NCBI RefSeq assembly: GCF_000143415.4
Contig: NW_003314315.1
Coordinates: 434,001 to 498,000 of the forward strand
Length of the DNA: 64,000 nt
Direction of reading: 5' to 3'
From: Selaginella moellendorffii
Taxonomy: Eukaryota > Streptophyta > Lycopodiopsida > Selaginellales > Selaginellaceae
This document shows, piece after piece, positions 1 to 8,602 of the stretch. A program made the position numbers and the translations under genes. Numbering within the stretch: the stretch's first letter is position 1; each line of letters opens with the position of its first letter. The notes below the pieces were generated by a model that worked only from the letters and a program-made list of their open reading frames with translations, did no database searches and had not been told where the DNA came from.

Positions 1-567
1 GACGCGAGGGCCGCTCTCCAATCCACTGGAATTTCTCGTGCCGGACGCCAGCGCGTCTATCAAATCGGGCTGTTGCCACGTGGGGCCCCTCCAGCCGCCG
101 GATGCGCGTATCCGACGGCCGCGGGCCGGACTCCAAATGGGCTCCTCAAACTGGTTAACTGATTTCTCAGTGGCGAGAATAAGTATCAGGGCGTGCGGGC
201 GAGGGTTTCGTCTGGGCGCGTTGGGAGAGGAGAGGGCGAGGGAGGAAAGAGGGTCCTGGGAATCGATCGAGCGAGGCCGTGAGAGATCCAGGGCGGCGGC
301 GCGCGCGCGTGATTCCTCCGGGGCCGGCGGTAAGCCCCCTCTGGCCGATTTCTCCCCGCGGGTTAGGGTTCGTGCGTGGTCTCATGTTGGATAGCTGGCC
401 ACGGGCTTTAGAAGGCTTAGATCGCGTGAGCAGAGGCTACAGGAGAGGGCGTGGTTCTTGGCGCTCCAAGCTAAAGCGACCCATCTGGAATCGCCGGGAG
501 AGATAGAGGAGATAGAGATAGAGATAGAATTTGTGGCAGCACACACACACACACAAGGGGGAGATAG
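1..567 (+). promoter_or_regulatory. 5' flank and leader of the CAF1 gene
   Basis: No gene was recognised here. The 3' part is purine-rich, with a run of GAGATA-like units at about 499-529 and a CA dinucleotide run at 540-555, ending 12 bases before the CAF1 ATG. A TTAGGGTT word near 362, close to the telo-box of plant housekeeping promoters, is the only regulatory-looking motif. The short runs probably lie in the transcribed leader; that is inference from their closeness to the ATG. Confidence 0.4.
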
Positions 568-1431
568 ATGTCAAAATTTCCAAAGGGTGGGTCTCTCCGC
601 ATCAGGGACGTGTGGGCGAGCAACCTGGAGGAGGAGATTTCGTTCATCCGGAGCATCGTGGATGAGTTCCCGCTGCTGGCCATGGACACGGAGTTCCCGG
701 GCGTGGTGGTGAGGCCGGTGGGTAACTTCCGGAGCTGCGCAGAGTATAACTACCAGACCCTCCGCGAGAACGTCAACATGCTCAAGCTCATCCAGCTGGG
801 CCTCACCTTCTGCGACGCGGACGGCAACCTCCCGCGCTGCAACACCGGCGAGTACTGCGTGTGGCAATTCAACTTCCGCGAGTTCAACATCCGGGAGGAC
901 GTTTGCGCCCAGGACTCGATCGACCTCCTGTGCCACAGCGGCATCGACTTTGCCAAGAACGAGGAGCAGGGCGTGGACTCGAGGCTGTTTGGGGAGCTGC
1001 TCATGTCCTCGGGGGTGGTGCTCAACGACGACATCCAGTGGATCACCTTCCACAGCGGCTACGACTTCGGCTACCTCCTCAAGCTGCTCACTTGCCAGCC
1101 ACTGCCGGCGTGCGAGGCCGACTTCTTCAACCTCATGCGCCTCTACTTCCCGGTCTTCTTCGACATCAAGTACATGATGAAGTTCCATGACAGCCTCCAC
1201 GGCGGCCTCAACCGGCTGGCGGAGCTGGTCGACGTTGCGCGCATCGGGCCGTGCCACCAGGCGGGGTCGGACAGCCTGCTCACGTCCGAGGTCTACCGCC
1301 GGCTCAAGGACAGGTACTTCCTGGAATCCATGGCCAAGTTCACGGGAGTGCTCTACGGGCTGGGATCGGACAATGCCGACGCTGCTGCTGCTGCTGCTGC
1401 CGCCGCCGCCGCAGCCGCTGCTGCGATCTAA
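568..1431 (+). CDS. CAF1: CCR4-associated factor 1 (CAF1) family poly(A) deadenylase
   Basis: Single-exon 287-aa protein of the DEDD ribonuclease family, the poly(A)-shortening subunit of the cytoplasmic CCR4-NOT complex. The four acidic catalytic positions are visible: D40 and E42 in MDTEFPG, D166 in [10 protein letters not shown], and D235 after H230 in HQAGSDS. Residues 10-260 cover the whole catalytic fold and the length fits plant CAF1 proteins. The ATG follows a purine/CA-rich leader and the family's opening (IRDVW near residue 12) sits right after it, which supports this start. Plant CAF1 genes are often intronless and stress-induced (family knowledge). Odd point: the C-terminus is a run of 15 alanines encoded by a GCT/GCC repeat. 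The long antisense frame over this gene is a shadow of its GC-rich codons. Confidence 0.95.
   Translation: MSKFPKGGSLRIRDVWASNLEEEISFIRSIVDEFPLLAMDTEFPGVVVRPVGNFRSCAEYNYQTLRENVNMLKLIQLGLTFCDADGNLPRCNTGEYCVWQFNFREFNIREDVCAQDSIDLLCHSGIDFAKNEEQGVDSRLFGELLMSSGVVLNDDIQWITFHSGYDFGYLLKLLTCQPLPACEADFFNLMRLYFPVFFDIKYMMKFHDSLHGGLNRLAELVDVARIGPCHQAGSDSLLTSEVYRRLKDRYFLESMAKFTGVLYGLGSDNADAAAAAAAAAAAAAAAI
1381..1425 (+). repeat. GCT/GCC trinucleotide run coding poly-alanine
   Basis: Fifteen alanine codons at the 3' end of the CAF1 reading frame, first GCT repeats and then mostly GCC. The tract lies outside the nuclease fold and is likely length-polymorphic by replication slippage (inference). Confidence 0.9.
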
Positions 1432-1733
1432 CTAGCGGCGGAGTTGCGTGATCTATGGAAGCGACGAGAAGATCCAACAACAAGACTCTCTACACTAATG
1501 TCTGCTGCTGCTCTGTACACTTGACAGTATGGACAAAGTCCGACATTTTTCTTATACTTATCACTGCTACAATCATCTCAATGCTACATAGTCTTTATTC
1601 TTATTTCCTCCCCACCATGATTTCACATGGTTTGTTTTCTTCGTCCTTTTCTGATTCGTCCTTTTCTTGTGGCTGGTTTTTTTTTCTTTTTCTTTTTTTC
1701 TTTTATGGTTTTTCTTTTGCTATGGTTGACTTC
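1432..1733. other. Intergenic, T-rich; no gene seen
   Basis: This is the convergent gap between CAF1 (+) and small-gene copy 1 (-). It contains a strong pyrimidine stretch around 1676-1703 and no supported coding sequence. It probably holds the 3' untranslated regions of both genes. Confidence 0.5.
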
Positions 1734-2054
1734 TCACCCAGTCGAAGTGGTCTCCAGTAAATAGAAGTTGTAGCTTTTAAGAGGATTCTTGAGATTGTAT
1801 TTTTTGGGATGAACTCTCTCTTCTTCCTCATTTAAGTACTGATGCTTTCTCTTCAAGCTTTTACCATTGCTCATGTCCATTTCTCTCTTCTCATGAACTT
1901 TGTGACTGGTTTCTTCCATGGTTGCTGTACTAGTAAATTTTGGAGGCGGCTCACAATCGATGACTTTGGAGACCAAGTCCATGAGATCTATGAAGTCCCG
2001 CAACTCATTTAAAACTTGTGCTACTGGAATGCAACCATCCTTCTGATTCGCCAT
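1734..2054 (-). CDS. Small protein of unknown family, copy 1 (divergent)
   Basis: 106-aa frame starting MANQKDG. It belongs to a four-member family in this window (others at 5303-5704, 10083-10502, 14038-14448) that I do not recognise. Shared features are an N-terminal MAN-x-x opening, a leucine-rich segment with VLNELR and DLMDLVSKV, an acidic/basic linker containing KRK, and a C-terminal KKYNL motif. This copy is shorter: it lacks the LPIR-type segment between the two helical parts, and its C-terminus departs after KKYNLK, so it lacks the cysteine/histidine ending of the others. It may therefore be decaying. Its upstream DNA retains the family promoter and a remnant of a PPR 3' end, showing it arose from the same PPR-plus-small-gene unit. 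Function unknown; the basic patch suggests a nuclear protein (weak inference). Confidence 0.55.
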   Translation of the reverse strand: MANQKDGCIPVAQVLNELRDFIDLMDLVSKVIDCEPPPKFTSTATMEETSHKVHEKREMDMSNGKSLKRKHQYLNEEEERVHPKKYNLKNPLKSYNFYLLETTSTG

Positions 2055-2087
2055 ACCTCACAGATACAACCCATGGTGGAAGGTCAA

Positions 2088-2160
2088 CTCTTTTGTATTC
2101 CTGGAGCAGAAAAGGGTCATAAATCATGGAATTTCCAAAACCTTCCCTTTAGAAAAAGGT
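2088..2160 (-). promoter_or_regulatory. Family promoter of small gene, copy 1
   Basis: Read on the minus strand, this stretch matches the promoter of copies 2 and 4. It has a TTTTTCTAAAGG word, an ATTCCA word, GACCCTTTTC and then a degenerate TATA (ATACAAAAG) about 35-45 bases before the ATG. In the other copies the TATA reads AGTATAAAAAGG. Confidence 0.6.
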
Positions 2161-2161
2161 T

Positions 2162-2222
2162 TAAGTGATCCTGCTACATGGAATGCATAAAACCTGTCAT
2201 ATTTGCAATCCTGGCGTCCATT
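2162..2222 (-). pseudogene. Remnant of a PPR gene 3' end upstream of small-gene copy 1
   Basis: About 60 bases align by eye with the last codons of the PPR genes at 5829 and 14580. Shared words are AAGTGAT, CCTGC, GGAATGC, AAAACC and TTTGCAA-CCT-GG, in the same order with gaps. Only the extreme C-terminal coding part is left. It shows that copy 1 was once preceded by a PPR gene as copies 2 and 4 are. Confidence 0.5.
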
Positions 2223-2250
2223 CCCGCCTATCTAGTAAGAGAGAACAAGG

Positions 2251-2397
2251 ATGGCTTTGAAAGACTTCTGCAAGACTCTAACGTTAGCCCTTACTGCTGC
2301 CTCTAACCTCTTGGAGATACCAGAACTGGATGCTTTCTGTGACTTGTTAAGCTCCTGCGTGGAAAGCTGTTGGCATTGCTCACCCAGAAGCCCGTGA
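2251..2397 (+). CDS. Short open frame, 48 aa, unknown
   Basis: ATG-initiated 48-aa frame rich in leucine and cysteine (opening MALKDFC, later FCDLLSSC). The spacing of FC and CSS-like words loosely recalls the N-terminus of ACD11/GLTP-type lipid-transfer proteins, but this is too short to claim. It could equally be a fragment or chance. It ends where duplicated block A begins. Confidence 0.2.
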   Translation: MALKDFCKTLTLALTAASNLLEIPELDAFCDLLSSCVESCWHCSPRSP

Positions 2398-2800
2398 TGG
2401 AGGTTGACTGAAGCTCTATAAACAAATTGCTAGGTTAAAGACCAGCTGCTTGCTGGGATAAGTTTGTAGGGGCCAGTGCCACTAAAGATGATAGAGTTTG
2501 TGGAACTATCCTCCAAGTCTCGCCCCGTCAACTTTTGGGTTGTGTGTGAAGCTTGAGTTGTTGCGTTGAGATCAGTAGGTGACGCTGGTTTGGAGACGAA
2601 AGTGTCGATTACAGAATTTCAGACCAAGCCAGCAGCGAGGAGAGAGGATGTTGCCAGTGCTGCTTGGCTCCCACGACCTTCTGGAGTTCATCCCTCTAGT
2701 TGAAATTCAAGGACATCACAGCCTGGTGCTTTCTTGAAAGTTTTGATGCGGGACATGGTGAGATGGTGATTCGGAGAGAGAGATGAATTTGATTTGATCA

Positions 2801-3030
2801 GGAGGGCCGACTGTGCTGCTGTTCCATGGCTTCCCCGAGACGTGGTATACATGGAGGTTCCAACTCAAGCTGCTGGCGGACGCTGGATTCCACGCTGTTG
2901 CTCCAGAGTTGCGAGGCTTTGGGCTCACCGAGTGTCCGAAGGATTCATCCGGCAAGTTAAAGCTCTCGCCTCTGGGTCTCCTGGGAGACATTGTGCGCTT
3001 GGAGGAATTGGCATGGCTATAGAGGGAGCC
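2801..3030 (+). pseudogene. Epoxide hydrolase (alpha/beta-hydrolase) fragment, block A
   Basis: The plus strand encodes [18 protein letters not shown] followed by a segment ending in a RGFGLT motif. This is the N-terminal strand and oxyanion HGFP loop typical of plant soluble epoxide hydrolases. The coding similarity stops about 55 residues in: no nucleophile elbow (GHDWG), lid or catalytic histidine follows. It is a one-exon relic; the sister relic is at 11918. Confidence 0.75.
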
Positions 3031-3830
3031 CAAGAGAAAGTATCTTATCACGACTAACTGCATTTTGGAGCTGGACCAAGCGGTGGAGGAGCTTGAGCAG
3101 CAGCAGGGCGAACGAATCCATCGCTATTCCATTGAGTATAGAATAGGGAAGAACAAGTTTGTGGAAAACCTCGGAAAGACAATGTTTTCGCATTGACGGT
3201 GATTTATGAAAAACAAAAAAGTTTAATTGGCTCTGGATTCGAACCTGTGACCTTGCTAATATATTTCTTCATGTTCCCACCCAAATTAAACATTAATAGC
3301 CTCTTAACGTATCTGCTATTTTCGCAGGCCAGCTTCCTAGCTCTAGTCATCCTTTTTGCTGCTCGTCAAACACAAGAAAGAAATCATTCTCTTCTCAATG
3401 GAAAGATCTTACTGGTACATTCTTCAAGCTGTTCTCGGACATGATCACGAGCTAAGTTTCAGAAGAATCCAAAGCCATGGCAAAGAAAGTGGTCTGGCAT
3501 CGGCTGGTGCAAGGAATAATCGCGAGCAACTAGCCGACGGACTCTTTGGAATTGTTTTGGCGGATGCTGACTGTGATTTTTGTTGCAGAAAACTCTGTTT
3601 GCACCATTGCCGATGCGTTCTATCCAAGATCGCATTAAGACTGGATTTCAATTTCTTCCACATGATGATTATCATGATCATTCTTTGGATTGTGTTCTTC
3701 AGAAGGAGCATTGAAGTTTTCCTTCCTCTTTAACTTTATGTTTGTTGTAATGCTTCGTTTGGGCACTAAAGTTGTGGATTTAAGCTTTTTAAAGAGCGCA
3801 TTCTTCTAGGGCTGCACAGATCGATCGGCT
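3031..3830. other. Duplicated non-coding stretch with a tRNA-like B box
   Basis: No gene was recognised. On the minus strand at 3235-3252 lies GGTTCGAATCC, the pol III B-box consensus, conserved in block B near 12239 (one inserted T). No matching A box or cloverleaf was found, so it is at most a SINE-type relic. The stretch 3480-3660 is also shared with block B and has no continuous frame in both. Confidence 0.4.
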
Positions 3831-5129
3831 ATGGACAAGTGTGTTGCGAGCGTGCTACTGGTGGTGGTGGAAAGTGTCCCACTGGACCAAGACCTGTGCG
3901 TCGCCCTCGGCAGGCTCTACGTCGCCCAAAAGGACTGGTTCCCGGACGACGAGGCCATCCTCGCCATCATCCAGAGCGCGCCACCACTGCACACTTTTGG
4001 TGAGTTCCACCAGCTTACGGGCCAGAAGTTCCATCGCCAGCTCGCCCGGAGGCTCGCGGATCACGGCCACATAGCGGAGGCCTTGAGCATGCTGGACGAG
4101 AGATGCGACGAGCCGACGTTCACGCAGACTCTCCTCCACTACCACCCGTACTACCCTCTCTCGATTCTCGTTCGTTATCGTCACGTCGCCACCATGACAG
4201 CGCTGGGCTACCCGCGGGACTTCAGGCTCTTCGAGATCCCCCTTGAGATTGCGTCATATAGTACATGTCAATCGCTGGAGATGTGCAACGCTGTGAAGAT
4301 GCTCTTCCGGCAAATGCTGGAGGAGCACCCGAGCAGGGCACTTGGTCGCAATGTGTATAAGGGTTTGGTCTGCTATTACACTTCCGATGACTTCAGCTTC
4401 TTCCACCTCGTCCTCGCCGAAGCAAAGGCGAAGAACGCCAACATACCGGTGCATGAGATTACGCTACTTCGGCACTTCCAGCATGACCATGTTTACGGCT
4501 ACGAGGCAAAAGTTGACGCGGTGCTAGATCTGCACCCCATACCCGAGGAGGCATACCAGAAGCTCTTCGAATTAACCCCGGATCTGAAAGATGCCCTCTC
4601 GCTGTTGAAGCGCGCCAAGCTCGCGGGCGTGCGCCTCGACCCCAGCGAAAAGGTGGCGGCCAGCGTCGCCCAGGATTCGCTTGATGTCTATGCCATGGAT
4701 CTGCTCAAGGAATCGGGGCTTCTGAGCGACGCTGCCATAGCCGGATTGGCAAACAGGGAGAATCGCCAGGCCATACTCAAGGTGGTGCTCAGGAACAAAA
4801 GGTGGTGCGCTTTCCCACAAAGTATCGAGGCCATGCTATGTGAGGGCCCAAAGGTGTGGGCGTGGCTCTCGCGGGTCATGGTCAGCAAAAAGTCAAGTCA
4901 AGAGGTGGTCAAGCAGCTGCTGCGGCGGGGCCTCGTGGCCACTGCGCTGGAGCTCCTCAGTGGGAGGTGTGACGAGGGCACGTTTACCATGGTGTTGCTA
5001 GAGGCGGTAAAAATGCAGCAAAGTGAAACCATGGTAAAGAGGATTCGTAAGAAACAGGCCATGATGAAGAGCTTGGGTTACAAATGTAAGCTTAGGTTGA
5101 AGAAAGGCAAGTTTGAGCTCCAAGCGTGA
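3831..5129 (+). CDS. 432-aa helical-repeat-like protein of unknown function
   Basis: Long intact single-exon frame starting MDKCVASVLL. I do not recognise the family. The protein looks all-helical, with repeating units of about 35 residues such as the one around residues 243-273 (YQKLFELTPDLKDALSLLKR), which resembles a very degenerate pentatricopeptide repeat. The C-terminus is strongly basic (KRIRKKQ, KLRLKKGK). There is no obvious transmembrane segment. A copy in block B (12631-13831) is broken by deletions, an insertion and frameshifts, yet its remaining coding DNA is nearly identical, so the duplication is recent. The gene lies between an epoxide-hydrolase relic and small-gene copy 2 (convergent). 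A diverged RNA-binding helical-repeat protein is one possibility; this is inference. Confidence 0.7.
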   Translation: MDKCVASVLLVVVESVPLDQDLCVALGRLYVAQKDWFPDDEAILAIIQSAPPLHTFGEFHQLTGQKFHRQLARRLADHGHIAEALSMLDERCDEPTFTQTLLHYHPYYPLSILVRYRHVATMTALGYPRDFRLFEIPLEIASYSTCQSLEMCNAVKMLFRQMLEEHPSRALGRNVYKGLVCYYTSDDFSFFHLVLAEAKAKNANIPVHEITLLRHFQHDHVYGYEAKVDAVLDLHPIPEEAYQKLFELTPDLKDALSLLKRAKLAGVRLDPSEKVAASVAQDSLDVYAMDLLKESGLLSDAAIAGLANRENRQAILKVVLRNKRWCAFPQSIEAMLCEGPKVWAWLSRVMVSKKSSQEVVKQLLRRGLVATALELLSGRCDEGTFTMVLLEAVKMQQSETMVKRIRKKQAMMKSLGYKCKLRLKKGKFELQA

Positions 5130-5302
5130 TTTATCTCTTCACAGTTGCAAGTATGACTACATTAAAATTCAAAACCATTGTCTACATTTGTTTAGATAGT
5201 TTAACATTTTTATTAGATACTACATGCTTTACAATTAGAATATTTAAAGATTTTGGTTGGATAACCATTGCCGTGATTGATTGTTCTACGGGATGTTGTC
5301 AC

Positions 5303-5704
5303 TCAGTGGCACTGGTACATAGAGCAAAGGGTGGCAGTGTGCTGCTCGTGTGCCCTGAGATTATACTTCTTGGGCACTATTTTAGTCAGCCGAGGTTTCT
5401 TCGATATCCCATCCAAAAGCTTGTAATCCTCCTCCTCCAAGTTTTTCGCATCGCCCACATCTGCTTCTCTTTTCTTCTTGGGCAGTTCCTCCACAAGAGG
5501 AAAACTTGACTTGCCCTGGATCTCCTCCCCTGTTGTTCTCGTTTCCTTGCCAGAATCTCCTGGAAGCGACTCGTAGAGCAACTTGGACACCACATCCATG
5601 AGATCCATCAAATCCCTGGTGCGGATGGGTAGCCTCTCTGCCGATCGTCGCAGCTCGCTCAAGACTTGCTCCACTGGAACATACCCATCCTTGTGATTCG
5701 CCAT
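5303..5704 (-). CDS. Small protein of unknown family, copy 2
   Basis: 133-aa protein starting MANHKDGY; an upstream in-frame extension lacks an ATG, so this ATG was chosen. It has a helical N-terminal half with VEQVLSELRRSAERLPIR and DLMDLMDVVSKLL, then a charged middle with KKKRE, then KKYNLRAHEQHTATLC and a terminal CH. It is nearly identical to copy 4 (14038-14448) and clearly related to copy 3. A TATA box (minus strand AGTATAAAAAGG) lies only about 40 bases upstream of the ATG, implying an extremely short leader. The gene follows the truncated PPR (5829-6665) on the same strand with about 125 bp between stop and start. Function unknown; the basic clusters and YNLR motif suggest a nuclear or nucleic-acid role (weak inference). 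Confidence 0.75.
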   Translation of the reverse strand: MANHKDGYVPVEQVLSELRRSAERLPIRTRDLMDLMDVVSKLLYESLPGDSGKETRTTGEEIQGKSSFPLVEELPKKKREADVGDAKNLEEEDYKLLDGISKKPRLTKIVPKKYNLRAHEQHTATLCSMYQCH

Positions 5705-5738
5705 ATGTATGCTTTGAGGCCTTTGATGACCTCGCAAT

Positions 5739-5815
5739 CCTTTTTATACTCCGGGGAAAAGGGTCGTACATCCTGGAATGTGCCGAAAAAGTTTCCTTTA
5801 GAAAAATAGGAAAAC
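5739..5815 (-). promoter_or_regulatory. TATA promoter of small-gene copy 2
   Basis: The minus strand carries a CTAAAGGAAACTTTTTC word, an ATTCCAGGATGTACGACCC word and AGTATAAAAAGG. All recur upstream of copy 4 and in part upstream of copies 1 and 3. The TATA box at 5741-5748 is 37-44 bases from the ATG. The promoter fills the gap between the PPR stop codon and the small gene. Confidence 0.7.
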
Positions 5816-5828
5816 CTTTAAGTACCTT

Positions 5829-6665
5829 TCAAGTGATATCCTGCGACTTGGAGTGCCTGGAATACCAAAACCCGAGCCTGCTTTTCATCTTTGCAACCTC
5901 TGGTGCCGCGTAGATGTTGGAGAGCATCACGTACGACGACGATGTCTCCGGGTTCCTCTTCATGGCCTCCTGCGACACCCGCTTCCCGCGCTCCAAATCC
6001 CCATGCATCTGGCACGAGTTGAGCAGTGACAGCCATGGAACTCCACCCGCCTGTGGAAACCTCTTGAGAAACTCCTCGGCCTCCTCCAGCCTTCCCAGCC
6101 GGCCCAGCATATCCGTCATGCAGCTGAAGTGCTCGTCCTCCCACTCGATCCCCCTGTCCGTCTTGAGCGACACGAACTGCTTCCAGGCCTCGTCCAGCAG
6201 CCCCGCGTGTGCGCACGCAAACAGCACTCCGGTGTAAGTCACGCCGTTCGGCTCCACGCCGTCCAAGTTCATGAGCTCGTACAGCTCCAGCCCCTGCTTC
6301 CCCTCCCCATTTTGAGCATACGCCACGATCATTGCGTTCCACGAGACCAGGTTGCTCAAGTCGGAGCCGTCGAAGATCTTCCGTGCTTCGTCCAGGCTCC
6401 CGCACTTGCCATACATGCTGACGAGTGCTGTGGAGACGAGCGCTCCGTTCTCCAGGCCGGCTCTCACTATCCTGTCATGGACGGGCCTTCCTTCCACTAG
6501 AGACTGCATGTCACAGGTAACGTAGGTGATCTCGTCGGGCTCAACTCCGTCTGGCTCCATTCGCTGGCAGAGTCTGATGGCTTCGCTGTGCCCATGCTGA
6601 ATGGGTTGTGTTGCCAAGCTGATCATTGTCGTTATCCCATTGCTCGGTGCAACGTTGGTTGGCAT
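5829..6665 (-). pseudogene. 5'-truncated PLS-class PPR gene (block A copy)
   Basis: The frame encodes the last two PPR motifs and E-type C-terminus of the 995-aa PPR at 14580-17567, almost identical from the break at about 6601 to the stop. A 15-base in-frame deletion removes five residues (IVGAC region). Upstream of 6601 the DNA is unrelated, so the first roughly 20 residues (MPTNVAPSNG...) are not PPR. The copy lacks some 700 residues and any organelle-targeting N-terminus, so it is very unlikely to work as an RNA-binding factor. It may still be transcribed and may matter mainly as the upstream neighbour of small-gene copy 2. Confidence 0.85.
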
Positions 6666-6699
6666 ATCACGTGTTGATGGATATTAGCACCATTGGCAA

Positions 6700-7504
6700 T
6701 GTTAACAGTGGAGAGACGTGCATGAGGAAGAAGAACTTTCTATGTATTCAACTGTGACATGTACATAGAATTACTGCACGTGGGCATAACTACATGCCAC
6801 ATCATCTCTACCTCTAACACTCCTACTCGTGATCAAGTGACTGATTAAAGCTTGAATCTAAGCTTGAATCGTGCGTAGCTAATTTGAGATGATGAGCATG
6901 GAGAGTTGATGAAAAAAGCATATGAAAAAATCATCAATCAACTACCCAAAACTTGGTTTTTGGTCTTGGACTTGTTTGCACACTTTTTGCTCTTTGCTAT
7001 GGCTTCAATCTTGCCATTAGCATGTAGTCTTGGTTGTGAATTGCCAGATTCCCACTTCTAAGGCACTTGAATCTCTATAAACATCCTTTCCACTTAGAGG
7101 AAATGAAGCAAACAGGAACAATTAGTTCTTGGATCTTGACCTCTAATTCTTTGATATGGGTTGTTGAAAATTTTCAATCTCCCACTACTTTTGTGTTTTG
7201 CTTGTTGCTGCTTGCTGCTTAATGCCTCTGCATGGCTTGGTTGATGCAATGCATCAAGCATCTAGTGCATCCCACAAAAGTTTCAAGCATTGCAAAAGGA
7301 ATTGCAATTAAAAGGCTCATCCTCCTCCTCCATCACTGGCCTCCTGCCCAGTAAGTGCCATGCCCAGGATCAAGGAGTCAATTGCTCCAATACCATGTTA
7401 GCAGCAGAGGGATGTGCAACTTTCTGTGTATCCAACTGTAACATATACATGGAATTATTGCCACGTGGGCATAATTACATGCCACATCATCTCTACCTCT
7501 AACA
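6700..7504 (-). mobile_element. TRIM-type miniature LTR retrotransposon
   Basis: Direct repeats at 6700-6819 and 7396-7504 begin TGTTA and end TAACA, as LTRs do. Just inside the right repeat, at 7384-7395, the minus strand reads TGGTATTGGAGC, a good match to the initiator-tRNA-Met primer-binding site and abutting the LTR exactly. The element is therefore oriented minus. A short purine-rich stretch abuts the other LTR. The interior (about 575 bp) has no coding frame. LTRs of 109-120 bp and a total of 805 bp fit the non-autonomous TRIM class. Flanking 5-mers (GGCAA and AACAA) are not identical, so the target duplication is decayed or absent. Confidence 0.8.
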
Positions 7505-7815
7505 AACAAGACATGTTTGCTAGTGCTATCATTCTACTTGGTTTTATATTTTGTGCTTAATTCTATTTCATTCTACAGGCCTGACTATGGCACATATTTG
7601 CTACAGACAACACTTTCCTAGTGTGTACGATGAATACAGTAAGTTCCGATTTCCAAATGTTTGCAAACGTAGATTCTTATCGTGGCATCTCCAGGCTTTT
7701 CTCCATATCCCGAGAGATGCGCTCCGGCCGACTGGCCACCACCACGAGCCAACAGTAGCGTTGGAGATCTAGAGAACGGGAGAGATGTGGAGATCTCCAG
7801 ATTATAGCTGCGACT

Positions 7816-8010
7816 GTGATGGGTGTATACTCTGCTGGTATGCGTTTAGGTGTACGGGTTCATGGTGACATGCATTATGATAATGTGATGGTCAGAGGCA
7901 TCAGCGAGAATGGCAAAGCTGATGTTCGTTTTCTCCACTTCGATTGGGCTGCTCAAGAGCTGGATGGGGTTTATCCGCCTTTCCGATCCTGTTGGAGCTG
8001 GAGTCGTGAT
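7816..8010 (+). pseudogene. Protein-kinase-like C-lobe fragment
   Basis: The plus-strand frame contains VHGDMHYDNVMVRG, about 20 residues, then LHFDWAAQELDGVYPP. This matches the HGD...N catalytic loop and the FDWAG...YP segment of a divergent plant/fungal kinase-like family. The Asp of the metal-binding DFD motif appears as HFD. Upstream (7570-7640) there may be another remnant exon after a CTACAG acceptor. Frames shift after YPP, and no N-lobe is present. A relic, not a gene. Confidence 0.5.
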
Positions 8011-8602
8011 GCGGCAGGAGCACAATGTTGTGCTGCTATCACTCAGGAAGGATCAGCAGATCACATTATCAACTTTTTTTTTTGAGCCCAAGCACTCTCG
8101 CTTGGTTGTAAAAGCAGTGACATGACATGCACACTTTGCGTCACCTCAGAATTCTCTTCCTTGGGGTGGGGCTTGCCGCTGCTGGATCAAAGATTCCAAA
8201 TGCCACCAGAAGCGAAGTAAAAGCTTCTCCAACTTCTCCTGTAGCGCTTTCCTAAAGCAAAAGCTTTTATCCTGACAGGACTTTTTCAAACAAGATTCTG
8301 GTATATGGGCATATGCAGTGATCTAAGTTGTTTAAAAAGTCTGGTTGGATTGATAATATGAACAAGAATTTATAGTCTGATTGCATTGCTTGATTCGTGG
8401 TTGTATACAAAGCTCGCAGATTAGTCATTTTTCTATAATGCCCTGTTGTAGAATTTTCTTCAAATAAAGCCTCACTATATACTTCAGGAAACAGGAGGAT
8501 ATAGAGACAATTGTTATTCTTCTCAGCTTAGATTCAAATAAGAATAGAATTCAATATTTATTTCAATATCAAAAGTAACCAAGTAACTTCATAAGCATCT
8601 CA
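8011..8602. other. Intergenic, AT-rich; no gene seen
   Basis: Beyond the kinase relic, which may extend to about 8090 in another frame, I see no supported feature. The AT content rises toward the GDSL gene that follows. Confidence 0.4.

Larger units (their letters stand above)
2388..6601. repeat. Segmental duplication, block A
   Basis: This block matches 11584-15378 in the same order and orientation: the 5' end of a LOG-like gene, an epoxide-hydrolase fragment, a stretch with a tRNA-like B box, the 432-aa gene, the small gene and a PPR 3' end. The right boundary falls inside the PPR at about 6601, after which the two copies are unrelated. The left boundary is within LOG-like sequence near 2388 (11584 in block B). 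Similarity is very high from about 4500 to 6600 and lower, with many indels, from 2388 to 3830. Confidence 0.85.

Noticed and set aside
571-1257. 228-aa antisense open frame over CAF1
   Set aside because: It is the mirror of GC-rich codons of a clearly conserved sense gene and shows no family motifs of its own.
2251-2397. Firm assignment of the 48-aa frame to the GLTP/ACD11 family
   Set aside because: The resemblance is limited to a few spaced residues, too weak to name.
3235-3252. tRNA gene suggested by a GGTTCGAATCC word (minus strand)
   Set aside because: No A box at the right distance and no cloverleaf; the match in block B is disrupted. At most a SINE relic.
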